Shown: in pieces, positions 25,006 through 32,453 of the stretch
Layout of the letters: the number at the start of each line of letters is the position of its first letter
Numbering within the stretch: position 1 is the stretch's first letter
Assembly (NCBI RefSeq): GCF_014108865.1
Contig: NZ_CP053928.1
Location: 744,001 to 808,000 of the forward strand
DNA: 64,000 nucleotides
Reading direction: 5' to 3'
Source of the DNA: Nocardioides sp. WS12
Lineage (GTDB): Bacteria > Actinomycetota > Actinomycetes > Propionibacteriales > Nocardioidaceae
The notes under the pieces: model-generated
Databases searched by the model: none
Told to the model about the DNA's origin: nothing
Seen by the model: only the letters and a program-made list of their open reading frames with translations
Position numbers and translations under genes: made by a program

Positions 25006-27149
25006 CGGAGCACGCCTTCCTCGAAGGGATCGGTGGCGGGAGCAGTTGCAGGAGATTCGTAGACAGGCCGCGGATGGACGGGAACCCGGCGGGCCCAGAG
25101 CGCGATGCCGTGCACCCGGATCAGGGCCGCCCCCCGCAGGCCCGACAGCGGCAGCAGGGGCGCGGTGCCCGGTTCGCCGGTCAGGCCGGCGTCGAAACGG
25201 GACCCCGCCTCCGTGCGCAGGGTGATGCCGAGCCGGATCGCCCCGGTGACCGGGTCCGGCGGTGGCGCGAGGACGTCGTAGTAGCCGTCGGTCCCGTGGA
25301 ACGGCGACACGTACATCGCCTTGTCGACCTGCCCGCGGCCCTCGGAGTCCGCGTCGAGCAGGTAGGCATGCCGGTCGCCGTACGTGTTGTGCACCTCGAC
25401 GACGGTGGCTGCGGGCCGACCGTTTCCATGCTCATCGGCCCAGCACCAGTGGACCGAGATCGGATTGAAACAGTGTCCGAACGCACGGGGCTGACTTGCC
25501 ATCAGCACGCGGCCGGCCCGCAGGTCGAGGTTGTGTCGGGCGAGGAACCGGTCCAGTCCCTCACGCACCGACACCGTGTCGCCGTCGAAGTGGTCACGAC
25601 CCAGGAAGCGGCCGTGGGCACCCTCCACCCGGCCTCGTTCCGAGGTCTGGTCGAGGTCGACGACGTACAGGTGGGACTTCAACTGGAAGCTGTTCTTCAG
25701 CGGCTCCCGGCGCTTGTGGACCAGGACGGTGTCGTACGACGTCGCGGGCTTGGGTTCGAGGCTCGTCGCTGACGCTCCTCGCACCTCAACCAGCGGTGCG
25801 TCGCCGGTGGTTGAGGTGCGAGCGCCAGCGAGCCTCGAAACCTCCGGCCATTCGATCCCCAACCGCTCCACGGCCTTCAACCCCGACCGCGCACCGTCCT
25901 CGTGGAATCCCCACCCGTGGTACGCCCCGGCGAAGACCAGGCGGTCCGAGTTGATCTCGGGAAGCCGGGACCGGGCGGCGACGGAGGGCGGTGTGTAGAG
26001 CGGGTGTTCGTATTCGCGGCGCACCAGCACGGTCGCCGGGTCCACGATGTCCTCGCCTCCCAGGGTGACGAGGTAGTGGGTCTGCGTGGCGAGACGCTGC
26101 AACCGGGTCAGGTCGTAGGTCACCTGCACCTGGTCGTGTGCGGTCGTCGGGCGGCGGAAGTTCCACGACGCCCAGGCGTCGCGAGCGGCGGGCATCACGC
26201 GGGTGTCGGTGTGCAACAGCGCCGTGTTGTAGACGTAGGGCAGCGCGTCGAGGAGTTCGCGCTGCAACGGCGTGGGGGCGTCCAGCATCGTCAGTGCCTG
26301 GTGCGGGTGCGTGGCGAGGACGACGGCGTCGTACTCCTCACGACCGGCGCTGGTGGTGGTCACCTCGACGGCGTGCGGCGTCTCCCGGACAGCCACCACG
26401 GGCGAGCCGGTGCGGATGTCTCCGCCGGCTGCGCGGACGGCGGCGGCCAACCTGTCGACGTACGTCCGTGAACCTCCGGTGACGGTGCGCCAGGTGGGAG
26501 ACCCGAATACCTGCAACATGCCGTGGTGCTGGAGGAACGCGAACAGGTACGCCGCCGGGTAGTCCCGAGCGGTGTCGGGGTCGCACGACCACACGGCCGC
26601 CACGACGGGCTCCATGAAGTGGCGACGGAAGTACGGCGAGAACCGGCCCTGGTCGAGGAACTCGGCCAGCGTCGTCAGGTCCTCGGTCGGCCGCGACGGG
26701 TCGTTCTGGCGGGCGAGCAGCTTCCGGGCCTGCCGGTGGAAGCGCGGGATCTCCCCGAGCATCTTGAGGTAGCGGGGGTGCTTGTGGTTGCCGGCGCCGG
26801 CCGGGAACAGGCCGCTGCGTCCGAGGGCGCCCGCCCATTCCAGGCCCGTCCCCTCGTCGGTGATCGACATCGACATCTCGGACGCCTGGGTCGGCACGCC
26901 GAGCTCGTCGAAGATCCGGATCAGCACCGGATAGGTACGACGGTTGTGGACGATGAAGCCGGTGTCGATCGAGAGTTCGCGGCCGGTGGGGTCGGTCACC
27001 CGGTGTGTGTCGGCGTGGCCGCCGAGGCGGCTGTCGGCCTCCAGCAGGGTCACGTGGACGTCCGGGGAGCGCGAGGCGACGTAGGCAGCGGTGAGTCCGG
27101 CAACGCCGGAACCCACCACGGCGAGTCGCCGTGGCCGTTCCTGGTTCAT
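25002..27149 (-). CDS. FAD-dependent oxidoreductase fused to DUF1365 domain
   Basis: 715 residues in one open frame. Residues 1-~430 are an NAD(P)/FAD-binding amine-oxidase-like enzyme (VVGSGVAGLTAAYVASR at the N-terminus; GAYHGWGFHEDGARSGLKA at its end, equivalent to Rv0449c). Residues ~470-715 are DUF1365 (YDTVLVHKRREPLKNSF, SQPRAFGHCFNPISVHWC; equivalent to Rv0448c). The ~40 residues joining them are encoded by an inverted pair of the dispersed repeat. In mycobacteria the two are separate genes, so the repeat seems to have removed the original stop/start and created a fusion. A GTG within the repeat (GAG-GTG-CGA) could still start DUF1365 separately. Start ATG overlaps the rskA stop; GTG at 27152 is the alternative. 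Confidence 0.88.
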   Translation of the reverse strand: MNQERPRRLAVVGSGVAGLTAAYVASRSPDVHVTLLEADSRLGGHADTHRVTDPTGRELSIDTGFIVHNRRTYPVLIRIFDELGVPTQASEMSMSITDEGTGLEWAGALGRSGLFPAGAGNHKHPRYLKMLGEIPRFHRQARKLLARQNDPSRPTEDLTTLAEFLDQGRFSPYFRRHFMEPVVAAVWSCDPDTARDYPAAYLFAFLQHHGMLQVFGSPTWRTVTGGSRTYVDRLAAAVRAAGGDIRTGSPVVAVRETPHAVEVTTTSAGREEYDAVVLATHPHQALTMLDAPTPLQRELLDALPYVYNTALLHTDTRVMPAARDAWASWNFRRPTTAHDQVQVTYDLTRLQRLATQTHYLVTLGGEDIVDPATVLVRREYEHPLYTPPSVAARSRLPEINSDRLVFAGAYHGWGFHEDGARSGLKAVERLGIEWPEVSRLAGARTSTTGDAPLVEVRGASATSLEPKPATSYDTVLVHKRREPLKNSFQLKSHLYVVDLDQTSERGRVEGAHGRFLGRDHFDGDTVSVREGLDRFLARHNLDLRAGRVLMASQPRAFGHCFNPISVHWCWADEHGNGRPAATVVEVHNTYGDRHAYLLDADSEGRGQVDKAMYVSPFHGTDGYYDVLAPPPDPVTGAIRLGITLRTEAGSRFDAGLTGEPGTAPLLPLSGLRGAALIRVHGIALWARRVPVHPRPVYESPATAPATDPFEEGVLR
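25752..25846. repeat. Dispersed palindromic repeat, copy 3 (inverted pair inside a CDS)
   Basis: Left arm 25752-25793 and right arm 25804-25846 face each other with core GGTTGAGGTGCGAG and its reverse (the left arm has CAGCGG in place of CACCGG). The pair is read through without a stop on the minus strand as the linker between the FAD oxidoreductase and the DUF1365 domain. Confidence 0.9.
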
Positions 27150-27943
27150 CACGAATCCAGTGCGAAGACTGCGATGGGTTCGCTGGTCGGGCGTTCGGAG
27201 CCGCCGTCGGGCTCCACGGTGATCCCGACTCCGATGGCATCCGAGGGGTCGCCGTCGAGCAGCACGGTGGCGTCACGGAGGTCCGGCATGATCCCGGCGG
27301 GCTCCATCACACCGGCGGGGGTCTGCAGCCACAGCTGGTAGTCCTTGCCGGCGGGGGCGGCGCGCATGTCTTCGGTCTGGATCACGGCCCCGTGCAGCGA
27401 GCGGGACACGACGACCGTGGCCTCGGCTCCGTCGGGGAAGCGCTTCTCGATGCTCTTGGCATCAGCAGCGGCCAGGACCTGTTCGGCAGTGAGGACGAGG
27501 GTCTCCGGTTCCTCGTCCGAGCGGAGCCACAGGCCCCCCACACCGGCGATGAGGACGGCGGCCGCGGCAACGAGCAGCGGGATCCGGGCGCCGAGACGGC
27601 GGCGGCTGTCGAGCTGGACCACCGGTGCGGACGGTGCCGCCACCTCGACGGGAGCCTCGACGGGAGCCTCGACGGGACGGTCGGCAGGCAGCGGGGGGAG
27701 CGGGCGGATGTTCGCGATGTCGCCGAGGAGGCGGTCGCGCAGCGAGGCAGGGGGAGCGACGTCGTCGGTACCGAGGACCGCGGCCGCTTCACGGAGGCTG
27801 TCGACCTCGTCGCGGCAGTCCGCGCACTGGCGGAGGTGGGCTTCGAAGCGGGCACGCTCGTCGGGCTCGAGGGCGTCGACGGCATAGGCGCCGGAAAGTG
27901 CGTGCACGTCGTCTCCTCCGCTCGTGGGCTGGTTGTCGGTCAT
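27149..27943 (-). CDS. rskA: Anti-sigma-K factor RskA-like
   Basis: 264 residues. The cytoplasmic N-terminus has a zinc-binding anti-sigma (ZAS) motif, HLRQCADC near residue 36, after ALSGAYAVDALEPDERARFEAH. A single membrane helix follows (IPLLVAAAAVLIAGVGGLWL, about residues 118-137), and the C-terminal ~120 residues are the extracytoplasmic RskA domain (KDYQLWLQTPAGVMEPAGIM). It would hold SigK inactive until cut by regulated proteolysis. A VEAP-rich linker is encoded by three 12-bp repeats. Its start overlaps the sigma stop (ATGA), the usual sigma/anti-sigma coupling. Confidence 0.94.
   Translation of the reverse strand: MTDNQPTSGGDDVHALSGAYAVDALEPDERARFEAHLRQCADCRDEVDSLREAAAVLGTDDVAPPASLRDRLLGDIANIRPLPPLPADRPVEAPVEAPVEVAAPSAPVVQLDSRRRLGARIPLLVAAAAVLIAGVGGLWLRSDEEPETLVLTAEQVLAAADAKSIEKRFPDGAEATVVVSRSLHGAVIQTEDMRAAPAGKDYQLWLQTPAGVMEPAGIMPDLRDATVLLDGDPSDAIGVGITVEPDGGSERPTSEPIAVFALDS
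27643..27678. repeat. 12-bp tandem repeat in the rskA linker
   Basis: Three consecutive units of CCTCGACGGGAG (the last ends in C) on the plus strand, read on the minus strand as the VEAP-type linker between the ZAS domain and the membrane helix of RskA. Unit length is a multiple of three, so copy-number change would keep the frame. Confidence 0.85.
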
Positions 27944-28554
27944 CGTCCTACTCCGATGGTGTCGCGGAGCCTGATGAGGCCGTCGCGGATCCTGGTTTTT
28001 GCGGTCCCGACCGGTAGGTCGAGCAGAGCGGCCACTTCGGTGTGGGTGTAGCCGCCGAAGTAGGCCAGTTCGATTGCTTCGCGCTGGACTTCGGTCAGGT
28101 GCGCCAGGGCCGCCCGTACCCGGTGTGCCTCGAAGGAGGCATGGGCGGCTTCGGCCGTGGTGTCGTGATCCGGCGTGTGGTTGCGCTGTTCGTACTTCTC
28201 GTCCCGCCGGCTGGCAGCTTCGGCGCTGCGGACCCGGTCGACCGCCTTGCGGTGGGCGATGGTCATCAACCAGGCCAGGGCACTGCCGCGCTCTGCGTCG
28301 TACCGACTGGACTGGCGCCAGACCTCGAGGAACACCTCCTGGGTGACCTCTTCGGACTGAGCTCGGTCCCGCACCACCCGCAGCACGAGTCCGTGGACTC
28401 GTGCTGCGGTGGCGTCGTAAACCGCTGCGAACGCTTCGGTGTCGCCTCGCGATGCCCGTTTGAGCAGCGCGCTGAGATCGGCGGTGCTGGAGTCAGCGCC
28501 GACCGGCGCCCCCGCGAGGGGGACGCCGTTCGGGTTGTCCTGGACCGGATCCAT
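27940..28554 (-). CDS. sigK: ECF RNA polymerase sigma factor SigK-like
   Basis: 204 residues. Sigma region 2 includes EAFAAVYDATAARVHGLVLR and EEVTQEVFLEVWRQ; region 4 is HLTEVQREAIELAYFGGYTHTEVAALLDLPVGTAKTRI with its HTH. A non-conserved N-terminal extension of ~30 residues precedes region 2. Identification as SigK rests on the neighbouring RskA, DUF1295, CFA synthase, FAD oxidoreductase and DUF1365, the gene set around sigK in mycobacteria. ATG at 28554. Only 59 bases separate it from the fasciclin gene, and I see no SigK-type promoter in that gap, so read-through from upstream is likely. Confidence 0.93.
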   Translation of the reverse strand: MDPVQDNPNGVPLAGAPVGADSSTADLSALLKRASRGDTEAFAAVYDATAARVHGLVLRVVRDRAQSEEVTQEVFLEVWRQSSRYDAERGSALAWLMTIAHRKAVDRVRSAEAASRRDEKYEQRNHTPDHDTTAEAAHASFEAHRVRAALAHLTEVQREAIELAYFGGYTHTEVAALLDLPVGTAKTRIRDGLIRLRDTIGVGR

Positions 28555-28613
28555 GAGGTGATCCTTGCGCTATCAGGAGGTGGTTGACGAGGGAATGAGC
28601 AACTGAGTCAGAG

Positions 28614-29285
28614 TCACTTGACTCCGGTCAGCACCTTGTCGATGACGTAGACCGTGGCGTTGGCCGTGGGGACGTTGCCGCAGATGACGTTGGCGGTCAC
28701 GGTGCCGTCGGTGACGGTCATGCCCGACTCGGCGTTGCCCTCGATGGTGAGCTTGTCGCCCGCGAGGGTCTCCTGGCTGCCAGCGATGGAGTCCTTGTCC
28801 TCGTTCGCGCCGATCACGTGGTGCGCGAGGATCTTGTAGAGGGTGCTGTCCTGGCCCTTCTCCTGACCCTCCATGACCAGACCGTTGAGGTCGGCCTCGG
28901 GGATCTCGGCGAAGGCACCGTCGAACGGCGCGAACACGGTCAGGGCCTCGGCACCGTTGAGGGTGTCGGCGAGACCGTCGACCGCGCCGACGGCGGCGAC
29001 GAGCGTCTTGAGGAGCGGGTTGTTGCTCGCGGCGGTGGCGACCGGGTCCTTGACCATGCCGTCGAACGAACCGGCACCCGAGGTGGGGACGTTCGCGCAA
29101 CCGTCACCGAAGGTCTGGGCGCCGGCGCCAGCCTTGGCACCGTCGGCACCGTCCGGGGTCTTGCTGGTGTTGTCGGTGCTGTCCGAGCCACTGGGCTCGT
29201 CCTCGCCGCACGCGGCCAGGCTGAAGGACAGGGCGAGGGCCGCGGTGGCGATCCCGGCGTTGCGGCGGAGGTTCTGGAGCTTCAT
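28614..29285 (-). CDS. Fasciclin-domain lipoprotein (MPT70/MPT83-like)
   Basis: 223 residues. Signal peptide with lipobox LAAC (Cys26), an Asp/Ser/Thr-rich spacer to about residue 65, then one fasciclin (FAS1) domain: GSFDGMVKDPVATAASNNPLLKTL, LTVFAPFDGAFAEIP (H1 motif) and YKILAHHVIGA (H2 motif), ending ATVYVIDKVLTGVK. FAS1 proteins are surface adhesins or lipid/sterol binders. In Mycobacterium tuberculosis mpt70 and mpt83, also FAS1 proteins, are the main SigK targets. A SigK-like promoter at 29333-29359 and RBS AGGGAAGG precede the ATG. Confidence 0.94.
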   Translation of the reverse strand: MKLQNLRRNAGIATAALALSFSLAACGEDEPSGSDSTDNTSKTPDGADGAKAGAGAQTFGDGCANVPTSGAGSFDGMVKDPVATAASNNPLLKTLVAAVGAVDGLADTLNGAEALTVFAPFDGAFAEIPEADLNGLVMEGQEKGQDSTLYKILAHHVIGANEDKDSIAGSQETLAGDKLTIEGNAESGMTVTDGTVTANVICGNVPTANATVYVIDKVLTGVK

Positions 29286-29332
29286 GGTGGTGCCTTCCCT
29301 TGGTGTGTCTGTCTGGGTTGGTGCTGCTGGTG

Positions 29333-29359
29333 ATTCGGAGGTGCTGCCGATCCGGATTG
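29333..29359 (-). promoter_or_regulatory. SigK-like promoter of the fasciclin gene
   Basis: Minus strand: CAATCC (29359-29354), 15 bases, CCGAAT (29338-29333). The published mycobacterial SigK consensus is CCATCC with 16 or so bases to CCGAAT; this has one mismatch at -35 and none at -10. Its distance to the ATG leaves a leader of about 40 bases including the RBS. Function is inferred; it matches a second site at 30903-30929. Confidence 0.72.
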
Positions 29360-29377
29360 GCCGGATCGGAAGTTTTT

Positions 29378-30895
29378 TCAGCCGACGTTGACGATGAGCT
29401 CGTGCAGCCCGCTGGCACCGTTCGGGAACGGTTCGGCGCGCACGGCCACCTGGGCCTCGCCGTTGCCGGACATCGCCCGTACGGCGAGTCGGTGGGAGCC
29501 CTTCTTCGCGTCCCAGGGGTAGAACCACTGGCGCCAGTAGTTCTCGCCACCATCCGGGCCGAGGGTCGCGTCGACCCAGGCCCCACCGTCGATCCGGACT
29601 TGGACGCCGGAGATGCCGTCGCGTTCCTGGGCCCACGCCACGCCGCCGATGACGACGTCGCCCGGGTCGAGGTTCGACAGGGCCTTCGGGGTGTCGATGC
29701 GCGCGGAGATCTTGATGGGAGCGTCCGTCGCCCAGTCCCGATCGGTCCAGTAGGCCTTCTGGTCGTCGTACGTCGTCAGGGTGAGCTTGGTGAGCCACTT
29801 GGTGGCGCTGATGAAGCCGTAGAGGCCGGGGATCAACATCCGGACCGGGAAGCCGTGCTCGCGCTCGAGCGGCTTGCCGTTCATCCCCACGACGATCATT
29901 GCGTCGCGGCCGTCGGTCGCCAGGTCGAGCGGCGTGCTGATCTTCATGCCGTCGAAGTCGGTGGACAGGATCTGGTCGGCCTTGTTGCCGACGCCGGCCA
30001 GGTCGAGGATGTCCTTGAGCGGGACGCCGAGCCAGCGGGCGCTGCCGATGTAGGGCCCGCCGACGCTGTTGGAGACGCAGGTCAGGGTGATGTTGCGTTC
30101 GATCATCGGCATCGCGAGCAGTTCGTCGAAGGTGATCGTGAGCTTCTTGTCGACGTCGCCGTCGACGGTCAGGGTCCAGTCGTCGGCGCTCACGATGGGG
30201 GTGTCCAGACGGGTGTCGACGCGGTAGAAGTCCTTGATCGGCGTCTCGAACGGCGTGATCCCGGGGACCTGGTCGTCGAGGCCGCGCGGCAGCGGCGGCG
30301 CGGGGCTCGCAGCCGTCGGGAGGTCGACGTCCTCGGGGCGCAGGCGCAACTTGTTGATCACGCGGCCGGCCACGCCACCGACAGCGGCGATCGCGGTCAG
30401 GGCACCGATGCTGATCAGGACCCCGCGACGCCCGGTGGAGCTCTCGCCCGTGGCGTCAGGGGCGGTGACCTCGTGTTGCTTGCGGGCCAGGAACGCGAGG
30501 GCCAGCGGACCGGTGACGGCGGCGACGATGCTCGGGAGCAGGTCGAGCACCCGGGCCTCGGGACGACTCAGGACGGCAACGGCAGCAATGCCGACGAGTA
30601 CGACGAGCAGGCTGGCCCCCCAGGCCAGCCTGCGTCGTGCGAGCACTCCCGCGATGGCCGCGAGGACCAGGACGCCCCCGAGGACCGAGCCGACCAGGAT
30701 CACCTTGTCGGCGCTGCCGAAGTTCCGGATCGCCCATTCCTTCATCGGCGTCGGCGTCAGGTCGATGACGGCCGAGCCGACGGCGAGCACGGGCGAGGAG
30801 GCTGGGTCGGTGAGGGACGCCACGGCGTGCGCGAGTCCGATACCGACCAAGGTCGCGAGAACGCCGTACCAGGCCCACAGCAGTCGCAGCTTCAT
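29378..30895 (-). CDS. Membrane-anchored molybdopterin-dependent oxidoreductase (sulfite-oxidase family)
   Basis: 505 residues. About five membrane helices occupy residues 1-180. The periplasmic-side Moco domain follows, with ITLTCVSNSVGGPYIG, in which Cys ~273 is the expected molybdenum ligand, and EREHGFPVRMLIPGLYGFISAKW-type substrate loop; residues ~400-505 form the Mo-co dimerisation domain. Similar mycobacterial proteins exist (Rv0218 type). It probably reduces or oxidises an oxo-anion or sulfoxide; the true substrate is unknown. A SigK-like promoter (30903-30929) lies so close that the ATG may be the first transcribed codon, tying it to the sigK regulon. Confidence 0.9.
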   Translation of the reverse strand: MKLRLLWAWYGVLATLVGIGLAHAVASLTDPASSPVLAVGSAVIDLTPTPMKEWAIRNFGSADKVILVGSVLGGVLVLAAIAGVLARRRLAWGASLLVVLVGIAAVAVLSRPEARVLDLLPSIVAAVTGPLALAFLARKQHEVTAPDATGESSTGRRGVLISIGALTAIAAVGGVAGRVINKLRLRPEDVDLPTAASPAPPLPRGLDDQVPGITPFETPIKDFYRVDTRLDTPIVSADDWTLTVDGDVDKKLTITFDELLAMPMIERNITLTCVSNSVGGPYIGSARWLGVPLKDILDLAGVGNKADQILSTDFDGMKISTPLDLATDGRDAMIVVGMNGKPLEREHGFPVRMLIPGLYGFISATKWLTKLTLTTYDDQKAYWTDRDWATDAPIKISARIDTPKALSNLDPGDVVIGGVAWAQERDGISGVQVRIDGGAWVDATLGPDGGENYWRQWFYPWDAKKGSHRLAVRAMSGNGEAQVAVRAEPFPNGASGLHELIVNVG

Positions 30896-30902
30896 GCGAG
30901 TG

Positions 30903-30929
30903 CTTCGGAGCGGACGGCTCCGCGGATTG
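30903..30929 (-). promoter_or_regulatory. SigK-like promoter of the Moco oxidoreductase gene
   Basis: Minus strand: CAATCC (30929-30924), exactly 15 bases, CCGAAG (30908-30903). The -35 and the spacing are identical to those of the fasciclin promoter. The -10 ends 7 bases before the ATG at 30895, which places the expected start of transcription at or next to the ATG and predicts a leaderless mRNA. Confidence 0.68.
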
Positions 30930-30931
30930 GT

Positions 30932-31918
30932 CTACGGCACGTGCGGGGTGGCGATGTGGAACAACGCATCGCCGGCATTGACGATCGGCGCCCGGGTCAG
31001 CCCGATCACGATGCCCGCCCGGTCGGCGTGCACGAGGCGCACCCGGCGGCCGAACGTGTCGGAGAGGCCACCGAGACGGCGGCCGACTTCGACGTACTCC
31101 CCGAGGCCGACCTCGAGGTGCAGGATCCCGGTGCCACGGGCGCGGACCCAGCCGCTGCCGCGCGCTTCGACGGGGGTGGGTGTCGGTTCGGTGGCACCGA
31201 CGATCTCGCCGAGGTCGGCGGGCGTCGGGTCGATCATGTCCAGCGCGGTCAGGACGCGTCGTACCCCTTCGACGCCGACGGCGATCGGCTGCTCGTCGAA
31301 ACGCATCACCTCGCCGGCTTCGTAGAGCAGGACGATGGCGCCGCGGTCGCGGGCGGCCTGGCGCAGCGAGCCGTCGCGCAGTTTGGCGTGCAACATCACC
31401 GGGGCGCCGAACGCCTGCGCCAGTTCGCGGGTGCGCGGGTCGTCGAGGTCGGCGCGGATCTGGGGGAGGTTCTCGCGGCGGTCGGCTGCGGTGTGCAGGT
31501 CGATGCCGACGTCGCACTTGCTGACGACCTCGGTCATGAACAGGTGCGCGATCCGGCTGGCCAGCGATCCGCGGGAGGACCCGGGGAAGGACCGGTTGAG
31601 GTCGCGGCGGTCCGGCAGGTAGCGGTCGCCGGTCATGAAGCCGAGGACGTTGACGACGGGTACGGCGAGCAGGGTGCCGCGCAGCGTCTTCGCCGACAGC
31701 GGCGCGAGCGCCCGGCGGATCACCTCGACGCCGAGCACCTCGTCACCGTGGATCGCGGCGTTCACCCAGACGGTGGGGCCGGGCTCGCGGCCGTGGATCA
31801 CCCGCACGGGCAGGCTGACGTCGCCGCCGGTCACCAGCCGGGTGATCGGGAGTTCGACCTCCTTGGACGAGCCGGCGCGTACCCGGACGTTGCCGATCGC
31901 GAACGATTCACGCGCCAC
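30932..31918 (-). CDS. Succinylglutamate desuccinylase/aspartoacylase family protein
   Basis: 328 residues from the GTG at 31918, which has GAGGAG 6 bases upstream. Zinc carboxypeptidase-like core: AAIHGDEVLG (zinc His and Glu), DLNRSFPG (substrate Arg), GIDLHTAAD (second zinc His) and a C-terminal Glu in LLYEAGE. The C-terminal ~75 residues form the barrel domain of the family. It overlaps the upstream protease gene by 11 bases. In many bacteria a member of this family accompanies RimK and the retropepsin-like protease; the substrate may be a glutamylated or acyl amino acid product, but this is inference. Confidence 0.9.
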   Translation of the reverse strand: MARESFAIGNVRVRAGSSKEVELPITRLVTGGDVSLPVRVIHGREPGPTVWVNAAIHGDEVLGVEVIRRALAPLSAKTLRGTLLAVPVVNVLGFMTGDRYLPDRRDLNRSFPGSSRGSLASRIAHLFMTEVVSKCDVGIDLHTAADRRENLPQIRADLDDPRTRELAQAFGAPVMLHAKLRDGSLRQAARDRGAIVLLYEAGEVMRFDEQPIAVGVEGVRRVLTALDMIDPTPADLGEIVGATEPTPTPVEARGSGWVRARGTGILHLEVGLGEYVEVGRRLGGLSDTFGRRVRLVHADRAGIVIGLTRAPIVNAGDALFHIATPHVP

Positions 31919-32414
31919 TGCTGACTCCTCGATTCCTGCGCCGCACGCGCCGTGTCGGTCGACCGCCAAGGTAGGAGTGGCTGGCGTCGACGACGAAACC
32001 CTGGCGGAGTGCCTCACGGCCGATCAGCAACCGGAAACCCATCTCGTCGCGACGGGTCAGGGTGATCTCGGTGGTGACCAAGCGGTCGACGAGCCTGAGG
32101 TCGGTGAGGATGACGATCCGTTCCTGGGCGTGGCCGGTGGAGCTGCGGACGACACGCCGATCGTGCACCGGGCATTCGACGAAGACGGCGTCCTCGGCCG
32201 AGCGCTGCCACGGGTGCACCGAGAAGCGCACCCATTCGGCGCCGTCCTGCTCGAACTCGGTCAGATCGAAGGCGTGCAACGCGGAGGTCCGCGCACCGGT
32301 GTCCAGCTTGGCCTTCACGTTGTTGACGCCCAGACCGGGAAGACGAACCCACTCTCGCCAGCCGGCAGTGACCTGCGGGCTGCTTGAATGGGATCTCACC
32401 ACGCTGGCATCCAC
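31908..32414 (-). CDS. RimK-associated retropepsin-like protease (ATP-dependent zinc protease family)
   Basis: About 168 residues. The family core is WVRLPGLGVNNVKAKLDTGARTSALHA, with the aspartic-protease-like DTGA, then ERIVILTDL and FRLLIGREAL toward the C-terminus, ending in an Arg-rich tail. Despite the database name zinc protease, the fold resembles retropepsin. RimB of Pseudomonas, a relative, trims glutamate tails added by RimK. The start is uncertain: GTG at 32414 is chosen; a TTG at 32426 and a GTG at 32402 are in frame. Divergent from rimK with about 40 bases between. Confidence 0.85.
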   Translation of the reverse strand: MDASVVRSHSSSPQVTAGWREWVRLPGLGVNNVKAKLDTGARTSALHAFDLTEFEQDGAEWVRFSVHPWQRSAEDAVFVECPVHDRRVVRSSTGHAQERIVILTDLRLVDRLVTTEITLTRRDEMGFRLLIGREALRQGFVVDASHSYLGGRPTRRVRRRNRGVSSGA

Positions 32415-32453
32415 ACGGCCATCCAATCAGGTCGGGAAACAAGCAGGTCGGGA

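Noticed and set aside
29300..31924. Long plus-strand open frame of 874 codons opposite the Moco and AstE-like genes
   Set aside because: It is a shadow frame of GC-rich minus-strand genes with clear motifs; its product is low-complexity and matches no family.
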